NCBI GenBank assembly: GCA_942159475.1
Contig: OW804096.1
Location: forward strand, 44,887,744 to 44,951,743
Reading direction: 5' to 3'
DNA from: Sthenelais limicola
Lineage: Eukaryota; Annelida; Polychaeta; Phyllodocida; Sigalionidae
DNA length: 64,000 bases
This document shows positions 33,791 to 46,353 of the stretch, in pieces (position 1 is the first letter of the stretch; every line of letters begins with the position of its first letter). The notes below the pieces were generated by a model, which saw only the letters and a list, made by a program, of their open reading frames with translations, searched no databases and was not told the DNA's origin. The position numbers were made by a program, and so were the translations under genes.

Positions 33791-36700
33791 TGTAAATCAA
33801 TGTATTACATTATGATCAGGGTGTTATGTCTATTATGATTATGACGCACAACCCTATACTTTTTATTTTCTTCATATATATATATGTTTTATCATATATT
33901 TTTTTCGTTACAAATTGACTTTGAAATACCTTCATACTGAATGACTGCGAAAACCTGAATTCGGTGCATTGTGTGGACCATGAAGACCCAACACCATGCA
34001 GCAGGAGAATTGCCTACCAAATGTTTGTGTACATGTGTATACTATCTATATGGGTGGTTAACATTGTTAATGCGATGCATTCTTAGCCTATCATTCTGAA
34101 TGTGCTGCTGCACTTAGTAAATGGCATCTATAGTTAATAGTGTGCGCATGGGACGAAAATATTATCCCAGTGGTGCTCTTATTGTCTTCTCCCTAGCTTG
34201 TTAATGTGGACATGTCCTGGTGGAAGATACATTGTGCAACAACAAAGGAATATTACCTGTTTTATCTTCACATTTGAACCCACGGACGTCTATTCCCCAC
34301 TTCTTTGAGGTTTAAATGTGACTGACTCACTAAATGGAGTTTCTCTGTTTCCAAACAAAGATGTCTTTTACATAAACATTGGGTACCAACTGCATTTAAG
34401 TGAAACATTGTAGATTTGGTGATAACTAAATGACCCCTAACAAAATCCTGGTTTAATGGTGAATATCGTTTTCAAAACGACTTGAAAGCGTTCACGTCGA
34501 TAAGAAACAGTATGCACAATTAATTGTATTTGAGCAACAAGGAGCCAAAATACAAGATGCGATTACCGAGGCAGTTTTGGCCTACTTCATAACCCGCGCC
34601 ATAATGGCCATCAGCCAATTGTCTCATGTTACTAAAAAGAGAAGCTAGGGATGGTGAAGAGGATAATTCTCCTCGTGTTTATCTTAGTCAAGAAGCCAAA
34701 TGAGAGACGCTAGCTGCTTCATGACCTATAGGTCTGCACTATATGTTTAGAGCCATTGGGGGTCGACGGGAGTTTAATTTGTTTTACTTAAAAAGGTAAG
34801 TATATAACATGAATCCATCGAGATAATAGCTCCACCTAGATTCGGGTTAGGGTTGACTGATCTGTTATTGGGGTAATTCGTTTAGATTAAGCTTGATATT
34901 TGAGTCACTGCATAAAGGGAGTTCTGCTCCACCATGTGTCGCCTGGTTCTCGGATAAAGCTTCTTAATATTGAGGGTCATTTCGGCGTGCTTGTTGCTCT
35001 CTCACCAAGGCCATAGAAGCCATTACACCCTTTGGCATAGATCACAACAGACAGACTCGCCCTCACGCTCTGCTCGATGATTAGAGGGAGGAGGCTGTTG
35101 GCGTGAACATCTCAGATCCAAGCCATGCCAATGCCGGAATTGTATGGAGCCCAATGGCAGATTGTTGTCCGCGTCTTTTTGAATCTATATAAGCGTGGAG
35201 TAATAGTAGTTGAAAAAGTCAGAACGTATATAGCCTATTCCAAACACTATTTATTTCACAATTGATCCCATGAAGCAGTAAATAAGAAAGCAATAGACAG
35301 CCCCAGCATCCGGCCTCCTCCAACTGCCCATTAATCAGAGGAATACTTTGTCTCGTTATATGACATAATTATTATCCTTAGCCCTATAGAGGTCCTTTAT
35401 TCTTGATTCCAAAAGAACTGCATAACTCATTGACCCTCACTTGTGGGTTGGCTCTACTAATACCCGAATGGCAGTTACGTTCCCCATATTCTCTCCTTCA
35501 TCATTCCTTTCTCCCAGGAGATTAAAGTATTTGGGGGCCAGTTAACCATACCTTTCAATTATTCTTACGCCGATAACATAACACTTACTCAGTAGTAGTT
35601 CTTCTTGGTCGGTCCGTTGTTGGCTAGGTGAGCCAAAAGGCCCTGCATAATTTGCAAATGGAATTTATGTGTGCAACAATCTTAAGATATACTATTATAG
35701 CTAAGCATAGCTGCCAAGATACCACTGGCAAAAGGCCCCAGCTACAGACATAGCAATGGATGTATATGTGACTGAAGCTAATGATGGTTTCTTCTTCCTG
35801 GTGTCACTTTCAAGTCAGGGCACTATTATGGCTTAAACGTCTAGGAATATAAATCTCTAAATTTGTGACATGCAAAGCAAGAACAACAACCCACTGGCCG
35901 GTCGTTTGTTCTTGCTTTGTGTGTCACAAAAAAATAAAGATTTACGAGAAGGCCTAGGGGAAGCATTGCAGATTGCATCCCGTATAAGCCTTCTCACGCA
36001 TCTTTATTTTTCTTTGGTTTGTTTTTGTTTCCCTGGTGCACCGCCATTTCCATTTTCTACAATTGTATCAGTATCTATTTTAGTATATCTGCATGATATG
36101 TATGATGTTGATCTTCGATAGTCCTTGTGGCTTATCCTGTAACAAATGTTTCGCTCACCAAATGAGTTTTCCAATGATTTCCGAACTACCCAAGAACAAC
36201 TTTTGATGGAAACTTCTGTCATATCCAAGCAACCTCGAGAAGATCGATCCTGGAATCATCTTCTCGTCATATCACACCATAGGTGACAGGCTAAAAGGCT
36301 ATAAATACATGGCTTATTTCCTATTTTGATCTTTTTCATCATTCCTTTTCGGCTTATTGGTGCCAAGAGTTCCGAATAGGAAGGCCATGTTCTTCTGTTG
36401 GTGCATTCCATGGATAGTTGTATATTTGCATTTATAAATACTCTAAATTTCAAAAATGTGTATTTGGTGTGTTAGGGTGCTTACTCTACCCGTGTTTGCA
36501 AACATCGAAATGTATCCGAAGGAAAATAATATGAACGAGTTTTACGATGCCATTCTTATTCTCTTCTCATGATTATAGGTATTTCTTTTTTTAAGAACAG
36601 ATCTATACAAAAACAAATACTCTTATACCTTTATACTTCAAAACCATAATACTGGATGGCTCAGTACAGAGTCACCAAGAGTAAATCTTAAATTGATATC

Positions 36701-39700
36701 TATATGCATAAGCATCTACCTGCTTCAAGATATCTTATTAGCATTTGAATTATATATATAACACATTTTACTGTATATTATGAGCACTAGCTCTGCGAGA
36801 ACAACGACAAATACCTATACTGTTAACCCCCACCCTTAGCTCCCCTCAAAAGAAACCCCCTAGTCAACCCAAAACTAGCTAGTCAACCCCTTATAATAAG
36901 GCATGCTCAGGCCAGGCCAGGCCAGATCCAGATATGATGTGTACTACCTATTTTGTATTCACTAGTCATTGCAAATAAAGAATATTATTATTATAATGTT
37001 ATTCCGAAACATCTATATATATACTTCATCGAAACCACTCTAAATGTGAAAAGTACAATAATTCATTCCGTTTACAGTGTATCCGTGCCAAGTTTACGGA
37101 CTCGAGGATTTTATTTTGGGAGTTGGGGACTGTTTATTCTTCATCCTCCCCCACTGCCTATTATATTGCCAGAAGGCCAAAGTATTTTTCCGTCCACTTA
37201 TCTGTTTTTCGGTCCATTTCTGATTTGTCAGCCTGAGAGTGGGACATATCAAGGCAGGGGATGGGCCTATAATAAGGACTGATTGAAGGCCTAAATAGAC
37301 AGGCGACATCTGACACGCGCCCTCGGCACGCCACCCACATCCTTCTGTTATTTCTTTTGATTTAGGCTGGCATGGGTTGCCTGTAGGCCTGCTGCAAAGG
37401 GGGAGGTAGGGTGAGACATGCATTGAGACTACAGTAGGAGATCCAGAGGAGTGGCTAAAGGTGATTCTATATATCTACATAATGGAACCATTTATATATC
37501 CTATAAACTAGAAGACAGCAGGTATTTAATGCTCAGGCATTTAATGGTAGCTCTCCCAGACCAAATAAAATTTATTGATCCATTCTTGGACAGTGGGTGT
37601 GAGAGATGTTGGAAATAAAGAAAGGAGAGAATCTCGGAAAGGCAGATGTGGAGAGGCTTGGGACTGAGATGTGAAAATCTAGCTAAAAGCCAGGTGTTAA
37701 CTCAGAGAAGAGACGCATTTTCAACAAAAAATCGTTGATAGCATTTAAATTTTTGAGGCCTCAACACATCAAAATGGCATTGACATAATCCCCGGAGGTA
37801 AGAGGGAATTTAAGGATGTTGGGATAAGATAGTGTGCAAGTTGGATGATGGAATGGAGTGATGAGCAAAGGGCGAAGTTCATGATATATAGATGTGAAGC
37901 GATTACGAGACTCTTGAAGAATATCGAGGACCTATCACTCCTGGAAATGGCCACTGACTGACACCCTGGACTCTAGAGACCATTGAGCTATAGGTCGAAG
38001 GCAGTTCAGTCACAGAACCAAAGCTGGATGTTCAGCCTCTAATACAGATGCAATATTATATTGAAAAGTATAGGAAAATCTTGAAAATAGAAGTTGGGAC
38101 AGAAAACAGAAGCTGTACTTAAGTCTTCCCTCAACAAATAAAAGCAATAAAATCCGATTATGTTGGTCTAAACAGATATTATGGCTCTATTACAACAACA
38201 TAATACAATCACTGATAGCATGAAAGTGTCTATTTTACCATTTCTTTCATTCGGGAATGACATGATATTGTGACGTAGAATGAGATGGGCATTTCGCACA
38301 GCCAGAAAGAAGAGTTGTGTTCATGGTATTTTCAGAATTTTATTAGTGCAGCTATGTTGCATGTTACCTGCATGTCCCTTACAGGAAATTGCGACCAAGC
38401 CTGCTCCGAGGCTATTACTTCAGAGTGGTAGGGTGAGGAGGACCCGTAAATAGAACAGTATAAAATTGCAGAAAAAAATGTTTCTTCGAAACAAAGCTGA
38501 ATGGTGATTAGATTCAAGAGCAACAGTCACGTGCACCCATGCATTAAACATTATTGTTTGTTTGAGGGCATTATAGGTTTCATCGGTTCTTAATTCATGA
38601 GCCAGGTGTGCCCGTACGTGATATTATACTGGACGTTAAAATTGCAGCCGATAGGCATGCTGGAATTTAAAACAATATGCCACATTTGGCAGTTTGTAAT
38701 GTGCTTTTTATTATGTCCACCCATTTGACAAAGTGTACCATATCATGATAACACTTGGGAAGGAAAATATATCTATCATTCCAACAATACTATTAAATGT
38801 TCTCCTGGTTAGAACTTTGTATACATAGGGCGGCGATAAAGAATGGCTCTAACTAGCCTAGAACTTCTACGATATCGCTCGGGTGTGGATCGGGGTGATG
38901 CTTTATTGTATAATAACAAATACTCTATTAACAGGCTTCATCTTTTTCGAGGTATATGTGTGTTTACACCCGTTTTATTATTCACTAGAAAAGAGGTTTT
39001 GATAGTTTCACTAATTAGGTAATCGCTCTTGTAGACTAATCAATGCCTGTCATGCAATTTGTCCATCAATGTTTTAAAACTGTTGAATCACTTGTGAATA
39101 GGTCATTTTGCAAGAGGGATCGCAAAATAGTCTCAGGTGAATACATACACTCAGCATTGACTACATATCCCAGTCCTCGCAACTGCTTGCCAATACTCTC
39201 AAGAATATCATAGGACTGTAACAATTTTCACATTGAATAACGAATATTATATTTCCCAGTATCAGTATTGCAGTAATACCGGTATTTATTTTAGAAGTGT
39301 ACATAAAATCCAAAGCCAAAGCCTAAGCCAAAGGCCAAAGCCAAAAGCCGGAAGAGCAATATCCCTATGACAGTATATATAGTCTCATTTGTTTGCGATA
39401 GATTCAAGTATTCCATAAGGTAAAATAGGGCAAACCAATTACCCTATATCCAAGCAAAGGCTTAACCATAGTTAGGTAGAGCAAACCAGCTTAAAACCGG
39501 TAGCACATACACCTTAGTATTTGTACAGCTCAAAAAGTGTTTCTGAAGTTTTATGATCAAATATAATACATAACATGGCAATGAATGACGACAAGTGTGA
39601 TGAAAAGGAACATTATTTTGTCATTGTAATAAGAACCTTCAGATAACAGATAGGTATATAAACCAATAAGACATATTTGTGTCCACCTTAGACATCCTTT

Positions 39701-39829
39701 GGCTCACTAACGAAAAATGAGTGCTTGCCATGGAATTCAGGGCATTGCGATTGTGTTTTTTGAATACATCTTATATTCGTCAAGTACATTTGGTGTGCAT
39801 TATATATGATTATTCGTATCTTTACTTAC
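33791..39829. other. Long stretch with no recognisable gene
   Basis: AT-rich. It would be part of the first intron of the 39830-40288 gene if that gene continues leftwards on the minus strand. A C-rich patch (36825-36900) and overlapping open frames at 36953-37423 on both strands have no domain. CCAAAGCC-type short repeats lie at 39310-39345. A plus-strand AAAAG|GTAAGTA donor at 34796 follows a short open stretch but is not supported further. Confidence 0.4.
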
Positions 39830-40288
39830 CCTGGCAAAGAATGAACTTTTGTCGTCGTCTGGATGGACATCATCTTTCTTCTGCTCAAAAGCTAATCTCC
39901 CTTTCCTGAATCTTAGAGTCCGTCCAAGTCTAGGGCTTTTCCTAGGACTCAGAGACACCCCAGGAGTATCTGGTGGACGTAGGCCTTTATCCATGCTTGG
40001 TGGAGCCAGTCCGCTAGAATGTACAATTCCTTTAGCTGGCTCAGGTTGATTGTCTACTTCCACACAGAAATGATTATTTTCCTCAGGATGGGAGTTATTG
40101 ACTTGGATTTGAGATGGGAGAAGTTTGCGATCCTCAGGTGAGGTGAAGTCTATCAGGCGTACAGTAGTTCTTTCCATGCTGTCGTGAACTATCATCATTG
40201 GCACCGCTTCCTTTTTATTTGCCTTAGGCGGGAAGGACATAGAAAGGGGTTTCCCTTCCTTGCCCTTCTTTTTGCCCTTCCGGAACAT
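39830..40288 (-). CDS. First coding exon of an unrecognised gene, 153 codons
   Basis: The best coding evidence in the window: ATG at 40288, 153 uninterrupted codons, then AGG|GTAAGT, a consensus donor at an exact codon boundary (phase 0). After the donor the frame reads only nine more codons to a stop, as expected for intron. Residues 1-27 are lysine-rich (MFRKGKKKGKEGKPL), suggesting membrane or nucleic-acid contact. Residues 111-130 hold SLSPRKSPRLGRTLRFRKG, with proline-directed phosphosite-like SPxK/R motifs and a basic patch. The end is acidic, then SSFFAR. Likely an intrinsically disordered N-terminus of a larger protein. Later exons should lie on the minus strand below 39830; none was identified. 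Family not recognised. Confidence 0.72.
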
Positions 40289-40851
40289 GATTGTCTCGAG
40301 TTACAATATGACGATGTATGTTTTAGGATGAGGCTGTATGGATTCAAATGAATATCACTCCGGATGCCACCGACCCCTGTGCATTTGTCCTCTGGCACCT
40401 GGCTACATATCTCGGATACTATTTCTTTTCTGGTATCTAACGAATGGCATCGTTAATATTGCCTGGTTCAAGCCCTGAATAAGAAGAACACAATAATGAT
40501 TACAAAAACCTTTCAGGGCCCATGACTAAAAGGAAAAGGAAACCTGTTTATGTAAGCGGTGATCGGTTCTGTGAATATTGATTATATTCCCAAAAGCATT
40601 AAAAATTGATTTAATCATAATCAACAAATAATTATGTATAATTATAATAATCTACATCAGCTACCAATACTTCCAGTGTGATATTGGCTTTTGATAGGTA
40701 GTAATAAGCTTGTTGTGGTTAATCCAAAGATTGGGATATGTTCCCCTAGATCCTAACCAAAACATCGCTCATTAAATGATTGGTTGAGATTTTTTTCAAA
40801 CATTTTCTATAGGTTCTATATAATCATAATAACAGTTGTTCGGGAAAGGGT
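40289..40851 (-). other. Upstream region of the minus-strand gene
   Basis: Should contain the 5' UTR or a 5' intron of the 39830-40288 gene. I see no clear TATA box or initiator. A minus-strand open frame overlapping the ATG region (40195-40398) is a shadow in another frame. Confidence 0.4.
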
Positions 40852-40955
40852 TGAACTATCATCATTGGCACTGCTTCCTTTTTATTTGCCTTGGGCGGGA
40901 AGGACATAGAAAGGGGTTTCCCTTCCTTGCCCCTCTTTTTTGCCCTTCCAGAACA
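40852..40955 (-). pseudogene. Decayed partial duplicate of the first coding exon
   Basis: This 104-bp segment matches 40185-40287 (codons 1-35 of the exon) apart from about four substitutions and one inserted base in the A-run of the lysine codons. The start codon is lost (CTG TTC TGG where the exon has ATG TTC CGG) and the insertion shifts the frame. Homology stops abruptly at both ends. It lies 667 bp upstream of the functional copy with respect to transcription. Confidence 0.9.
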
Positions 40956-40966
40956 GTAGTAAATTA

Positions 40967-40996
40967 TATATGATATATAATTAAGAGTAGAGATTA
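40967..40996 (+). repeat. Short dispersed repeat, copy 1
   Basis: ATATATAATTAAGAGTAGAG-like 30-mer, matching 43632-43661 with two differences. It sits 11 bp beyond the duplicated exon piece. Confidence 0.75.
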
Positions 40997-41597
40997 CACA
41001 ATACTGTACAACCCACGATCAGAAGCCTTCTGTAAAGTCTCTTCCATGGAACTCCGTCATCGATAAGAAGTTAATTCCATGGAAAGATCTACTCGACCCT
41101 CTACTTAAGCCATGCTGGATAGAGTTCCTTCTGAGAGTGCATCATTCACGTTAGATCTAAATTAGGACGACTTCCGGTTTCAACCATTCAGGCCAACTCT
41201 AAATTCTATAGACATTTCCTGACCAAAGCGTGAATGCAGATGGCCCAAATAGCTGGATCGATAAAAATATTCCAAATTCCAAATAAAGCAACATTTTGGC
41301 TGTTATTATGAGATACCTGGAACAAGATAAAGATATAGATGGGCCGCTCATGTTGTATGACTGTGCATGCACGAATAATTATAATATTTTAGAAATAACA
41401 ATAATTATTTGAGTATTTTTTCATGCAGTAGTGGAGAGTCAATGAGAGAAAGAGGTTTTGGGAGTGTTCATTTATTTAACATCATAATCGTGAGTGAATG
41501 AGGGTATCCATATGATATCGTTCTTCATGTATGAAAAGTAGAGAGCTACTGGTTGAACAGACCAATCAGAACGCAGCTACAGCTGCCTCTACAAACC

Positions 41598-42714
41598 TTT
41601 AAAGGCAAACGCTACTATCTAGTGGAAAATGAAAATAAATGTCATTTTTCTGAAACTTTGAAATTTGATTCTTGAAGTGTTTCTGGTCAAAAGATGGAAA
41701 AAAATAAATGGGTCACCATGCTCAATTTTGAATTAGAGTGCTTCAAAAGTTGGTATCTCAAAAGAACCAATGAGGACCAAAAGGGGGGCTCATTTTGGAG
41801 TACCTCGACTTCATAGTTCATATTAAATTTGCTATTTATATTCACTCAATTTAAGAAAGGTTAGCAGTTTTAGAGAGAGTATTATTTGGCCAATAATTCT
41901 ATGCCTCTTTTTTTATAGAATGCATGGGTATTTTTATTCTGAAAACAACAAATATATAATGCAAATTTTAAATTAAAAACTCGAAAAACCCACTATTTTT
42001 CACTAATTTAATAAAAACAACAGGGACCTCTCATCGAAATTAAATGTAATTTTTCTGATTCTTTAGTATATGGTTCTTAAAGTATGTGCGTTCATAAAAC
42101 TGAAAAAAAAATAATGGGTCACCGTGCTAGTTTCTGAATTATGGGGCTTTGAAACATGGCTGATAACCCAAAAATGTGCTGTTTTCAATGTGTTCTATGT
42201 TTCCTAAACATGTCTATTCCAAACAGCTACAATTATTTTTTAACGCGATGAAATACATTTTTTTCCCTTTATATGTGTAGAATATTACCTGCACTATATG
42301 TGTAGAAAATCTTGGGACATTAGGAGTTTTCATTTTTGTTTTATCCCCAAAACTGTGACAGAAAAATGCAGCACTTCCCAATAGACTTGCACACTAAATG
42401 GGTACAACTGAGGGCACCAACAGCTAGCTCAGTTTCCCAAACATGTCTATTTCAGACAGCTATAAAAAAAATTAACGCTATGACATATGTTTCTTTTCCT
42501 TTTTATATGTAGTATATAACCTGCACTATATGTGTAGAAAATTTTGGGACAGTAGGAGTAGCCATTAATTGTTTGTTTTATACTATAAAACATAAAAAAA
42601 TGGGCCGTTTCCTCATAGACTGCAATGCTAAAGGAATAGTACGTAAAATGCCTGTATATTTGGTATATGGAAAAGGGGGGGTCGTGGCAGTGAATAGTAG
42701 GGTTTGCCTTTAAA
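41598..42714. mobile_element. TIR DNA element of about 1.1 kb
   Basis: TTTAAAGGCAAACGCTACTA at 41598 is inverted at 42694-42714 with one mismatch over 21 bp. Taking AGGCAAAC as the terminus leaves TTAA on both sides, consistent with TTAA-targeted (piggyBac-like) insertion, but the TTTAAA context makes the boundary ambiguous. Inside are two pairs of diverged direct repeats: ATGGGTCACC blocks near 41710 and 42115, and GCACTATATGTGTAGAAAAT blocks near 42293 and 42522. No transposase frame is seen. Confidence 0.78.
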
Positions 42715-43631
42715 TGCATTGACGTTTGGAAACAAAGGTATATAGACGCAAATATCACTGAAAGGCAAAGCAAAATTTATGACAAACCCATCAAATAGTT
42801 TTAGAAGGAATGCCTTGGGCATCTATAACCCTAAATCCTCCTGGTCTGTACGTTATTTAACGTTGGAATCTAATCCTTTAATATGCACTGTTTCTTAAAA
42901 AAGAGCTTTCGGTTTTTGAGAAGTAAATAAAGAAACAGGGACCTGTTAGATCAGAATGTAATGTATGGTCATTTGGTCGTCATAGGAAATCTTACAGCAG
43001 TATTATAGGCATTATAGACCACTAAGCTAGCTGGCATTTGTTTGTAAGCCATCTACAGGGTCATAACTTATGCTGCAGGTCATTGGTGTACATGGAGAGG
43101 CAATTTCCCAGATTAGGGTGCACACTCTCATACATTGTCTGGCTTCCATTCTTAAAACCCTACATGTATACGTAGCCTTGATGGGAACAGCGTTTTATTA
43201 GATTCATATACTATATGCTACAGGCTGGTTTTTGGTGATAATCAAATCTTACAGTAGTTGTTGAATGAAATGAAACATACCTCAATATGTCACGATTTCT
43301 TTCAATAAAATGTTTTAAGAGTTTGATGAGGGGGAGGTGGAAGGCGAGCTGGAGACGTTTAAGAATACATATGGTTGCCATTTCTCTTCCCTCCCCATTT
43401 GAGTTGAGTTGTAACAAAGTAAGGTATGGATCAGTTAACTGTCAGTAAGAAGAACATGATATCAAATTTTAATCTAGACCTATGTATGATTAAATTAAAG
43501 GAAATGTTATTTTGTTATTGGTAAAATAAAACGTATCAAGCCTTGTGGAATTTTATCAAATAAACATTTTGTTGGGTCTTTTTAAAGAAAAATACTTATG
43601 ATAGAAATACACAAATTGAGATGGTAAAGTA
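42715..43631. other. No gene seen
   Basis: AT-rich; short minus-strand frames only. Confidence 0.4.
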
Positions 43632-43661
43632 TATATAATATATAATTAAGAGTCGAGATTA
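43632..43661 (+). repeat. Short dispersed repeat, copy 2
   Basis: Partner of 40967-40996, same orientation, about 2.67 kb apart. The 1.1-kb TIR element lies between the two copies. Confidence 0.75.
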
Positions 43662-44548
43662 TTTAGTAGACTCTATACGGATCGAATATCAGAGTTGTAT
43701 GTTTCTGCTGACACTGTCAAACGAGTGACCCAGAATGTGAACACAAGCATTATAGCTCCTAATTCGCTCAAGAAACGTTTCATTGCAGATGCAGATATAC
43801 ATGTATGTGGGAAGAGCCTAATACAATATAATTATAAATAAGGGCATAGTTGTTTAAAATGATTGCTCTCAATTCTTCTGATTCTTTACTGTCTGAAATC
43901 AACTCCATTTCCCCTGTCGTTGTAAAGAGATGCACTCTCTTTCCAAGAGCTTTACAGTCCATTCCAATCCATTACCTCTTCTGGATTCGGAAGCCCTTGA
44001 GACTAGTATCACAGGTCACCTAATATGTTTTAAATTAGTTTCCATTATATATGTAAATGCCGAGGTCAAAGAGCATTACGATGTATGAAACCCCGGGCAA
44101 AAAGGTTATGTACATGTACTAAACAATTGTTATCATATAATTGTAAAATTACTATTGAAATTTAGATTTATGACCCGATTTTTAAAAAATATTTTCATTA
44201 TTGAAAGCATATGTAATAAATACGCATGTGTTATGTACGTGTATACTGAACAATTGTTATCATATAATTGTTAATATACGATTTGATATAAATATACCAA
44301 GAAACTGTCTAAACGGTCAAAAAGCAGCAATAATGTTCATGACAATAAATTATTGACATGGCAGTTTATACTTCGTTGATGATAGAGTGGAGTAGCCGCT
44401 AATACATTTTAAATGCATCTTGAAAACGTTATCTTGATTTGGAGGAATCTGTCGCCTACCTTGAAAATGCCATTCTTTCAATCGGTGAATAGAAAAGATT
44501 GTCAACCATCTTCAAGGATAGATTAAGTTAATAATCTTAAATACAGGT

Positions 44549-44815
44549 TAACTAAAGGGTTGGTTGAAGAAGCGTACATATTGCACTCGATGCTACAAAA
44601 CTCGTGCCATATTAAGCAACTCAAACCAACAAGTTGTGATATGCCTTAGCGATTTATTATATGCCTATAGTAACTTTTAAAGGGGTATTTTAAAGCCATT
44701 TGATGGACCTTTTCCGAAAGTAATTCCGGCGGTTCAGGCGGCGAGGTTGCGTATAGGCTATATGCATGCAACGTATCCCACTCTACATACATGGTTTCAT
44801 ATAAAAGACGTCTAA
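44549..44815. repeat. Dispersed repeat family B, copy 2
   Basis: Aligns in order with 33589-33790, including AAGCAACTCAAACCAACAAG and ACGTATCCCACTCTACATAC. It carries an extra GC-richer segment (about 44700-44755) absent from copy 1. It ends about 30 bp before the TIR element at 44844. Confidence 0.7.
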
Positions 44816-44843
44816 TAAAATAATGTACATGTTGCTCTTTAAA

Positions 44844-45819
44844 AGCTGGGTTCCACTACTCGGCTACTTCTCCTGCTTCTTGATTAAAGAAGTGGGAGCA
44901 GAAGTGGGAGAGTAACGGGGATGGGTGCCATTGGGCCCCGCTACAAAGTCATGTTACTTCCCACTTCTTTTGGAGCATTTTCAAAGCGTAGAGGGCTCTT
45001 GCTTCTATCAAACATGTTTGATTTGAAGCGGCCCCTACTTTGTAGTGGGACATAGCGGGATGTAGCAGGAGCTGAAGCGGGCGACTGGCATCACTCTACG
45101 TTAAAGTTGGGTTCCACTGGCCAGCTACTTTTCCAACTATTGCTCCCACTTCTTGATGAAAGAAGCGGGAGCAGAAGCGGGAGAGTAATGGGGATGGGTG
45201 CTATTGGGTCCCGCTACAAAGCCATGTTACTTCCTGCTTCTTTTGGAGTGTTTTTGAAGCGTAGAGTGCTCCTGTTTCTATCAAACATGTTTGATTTGAA
45301 GCGGCGGACACTTTGTGGCAGGAGGTAGCGGGAAATAGCAGGGGCTGAAGCGGGCCACTAGCACCACTCTACGCTACTTTTCATGCTACTTGATGCAGTC
45401 ATTTCTATGTTAAAATAAAATGTTGTCTGCTTATAAACATTTCTAAGTAGTGTTATAAGTAGCAGTGGAAGTAGCGGGGCAATAGCACCTATTCTGGTAT
45501 ATCTTCAGTTGCTTCCTCACGCTTCTAAAGAAGCGGGAGCAATAGGCTGTCAAAGAAATGGGAGGAGTAGCGGGAGTAGTAGCCGGCCAGTGGAATCAAG
45601 CCTTTACCCCTCACGCATGTGAAAATGAATTGTAGTCTGCTAACATTTCTGAGAAGTGGTAGAAGTAGCGGTGGAAGTAATGTGCCAGTAGCACCCATTC
45701 TGGTTACTTTCAGTTGCTTGCTCCTGCTTCTAAAAAAGCGGGAGCAATAGACTGTCAAAGTAGCGGGAGGAGTAGCGGGAGGAGTAGCGGGAGGAGTAGC
45801 CGGCCAGTGGAACCCAGCT
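44844..45819. mobile_element. Composite TIR element, probable same-family nested insertion
   Basis: Left end AGCTGGGTTCCACT is inverted at the right end as AGTGGAACCCAGCT, flanked by TTAAA on both sides (44839-44843, 45820-45824). The interior has order A1-A2-B1-B2. A1 (44844-45100) and A2 (45104-45373) are similar and both start with the left terminus. B1 (about 45408-45605) and B2 (about 45619-45819) are similar and both end with the right terminus. The simplest reading is an inner copy A2-B1 inserted into an outer copy A1-B2. GCGGGAGYAG motifs are abundant. No transposase. Confidence 0.8.
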
Positions 45820-45824
45820 TTAAA

Positions 45825-46139
45825 TCAAGACACGCCTTCGCAAACAATTGTAAGTCTCAAACAAAATCAACCATTAATTTCTAAGATTAAAGGACATCCG
45901 ATGCCACCACAATTTCGTGTAATACTAAAGCAAGGAGCGTAAAACATACTATTTTTTATACTTTAAGATAAATATTTCAAATGTGACCATTTTCTTTAAA
46001 TGAATGTACGATAACACCATGACCAGCTACATCAGAAAAGTTTAGATCCCTTTCATGAATTCTTGATTTGTTCAAATTATGATTAATATCGATTGATTTA
46101 TTACATCATTATTCAGCCATGTGATGTATCTATTTTCAG
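45825..46139. other. No gene seen
   Basis: AT-rich spacer ending in a good 3' splice-site context (a T-rich tract then TTTTCAG at 46133-46139). Confidence 0.4.
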
Positions 46140-46353
46140 ACTATTACCATCATTTCGGATGAACCAAGGAAAAACGTATGATGAAATACCAATTCTTCCC
46201 ATGTTTAGCCAATCTCGATCATGCCAGGACCAATGCAGCACAGCACTCCATCCTTCATCTGTAACAGATAGGATCAATTTTCAATTAGGATGTATTGATA
46301 ACAAGGAAGTTAGTTTGGACTGTGCGAAATTATTTTTAATCAAAAATTTATGA
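46140..46353 (+). CDS. Candidate terminal coding exon (unknown gene)
   Basis: Follows a well-formed acceptor (ATCTATTTTCAG). After one leading base, 70 codons are open to a TGA: LLPSFRMNQGKTYDEIPILP, then a Ser/Cys-containing stretch, ending SLDCAKLFLIKNL. Composition is more protein-like than in neighbouring frames. AATAAA-type polyadenylation signals occur further down (near 46611). Upstream plus-strand exons were not identified and no domain is recognised. Confidence 0.33.

Noticed and set aside
36953..37423. Pair of 109-codon overlapping frames on opposite strands
   Set aside because: Each is a shadow of the other with no splice context or domain; composition follows local C-rich DNA.
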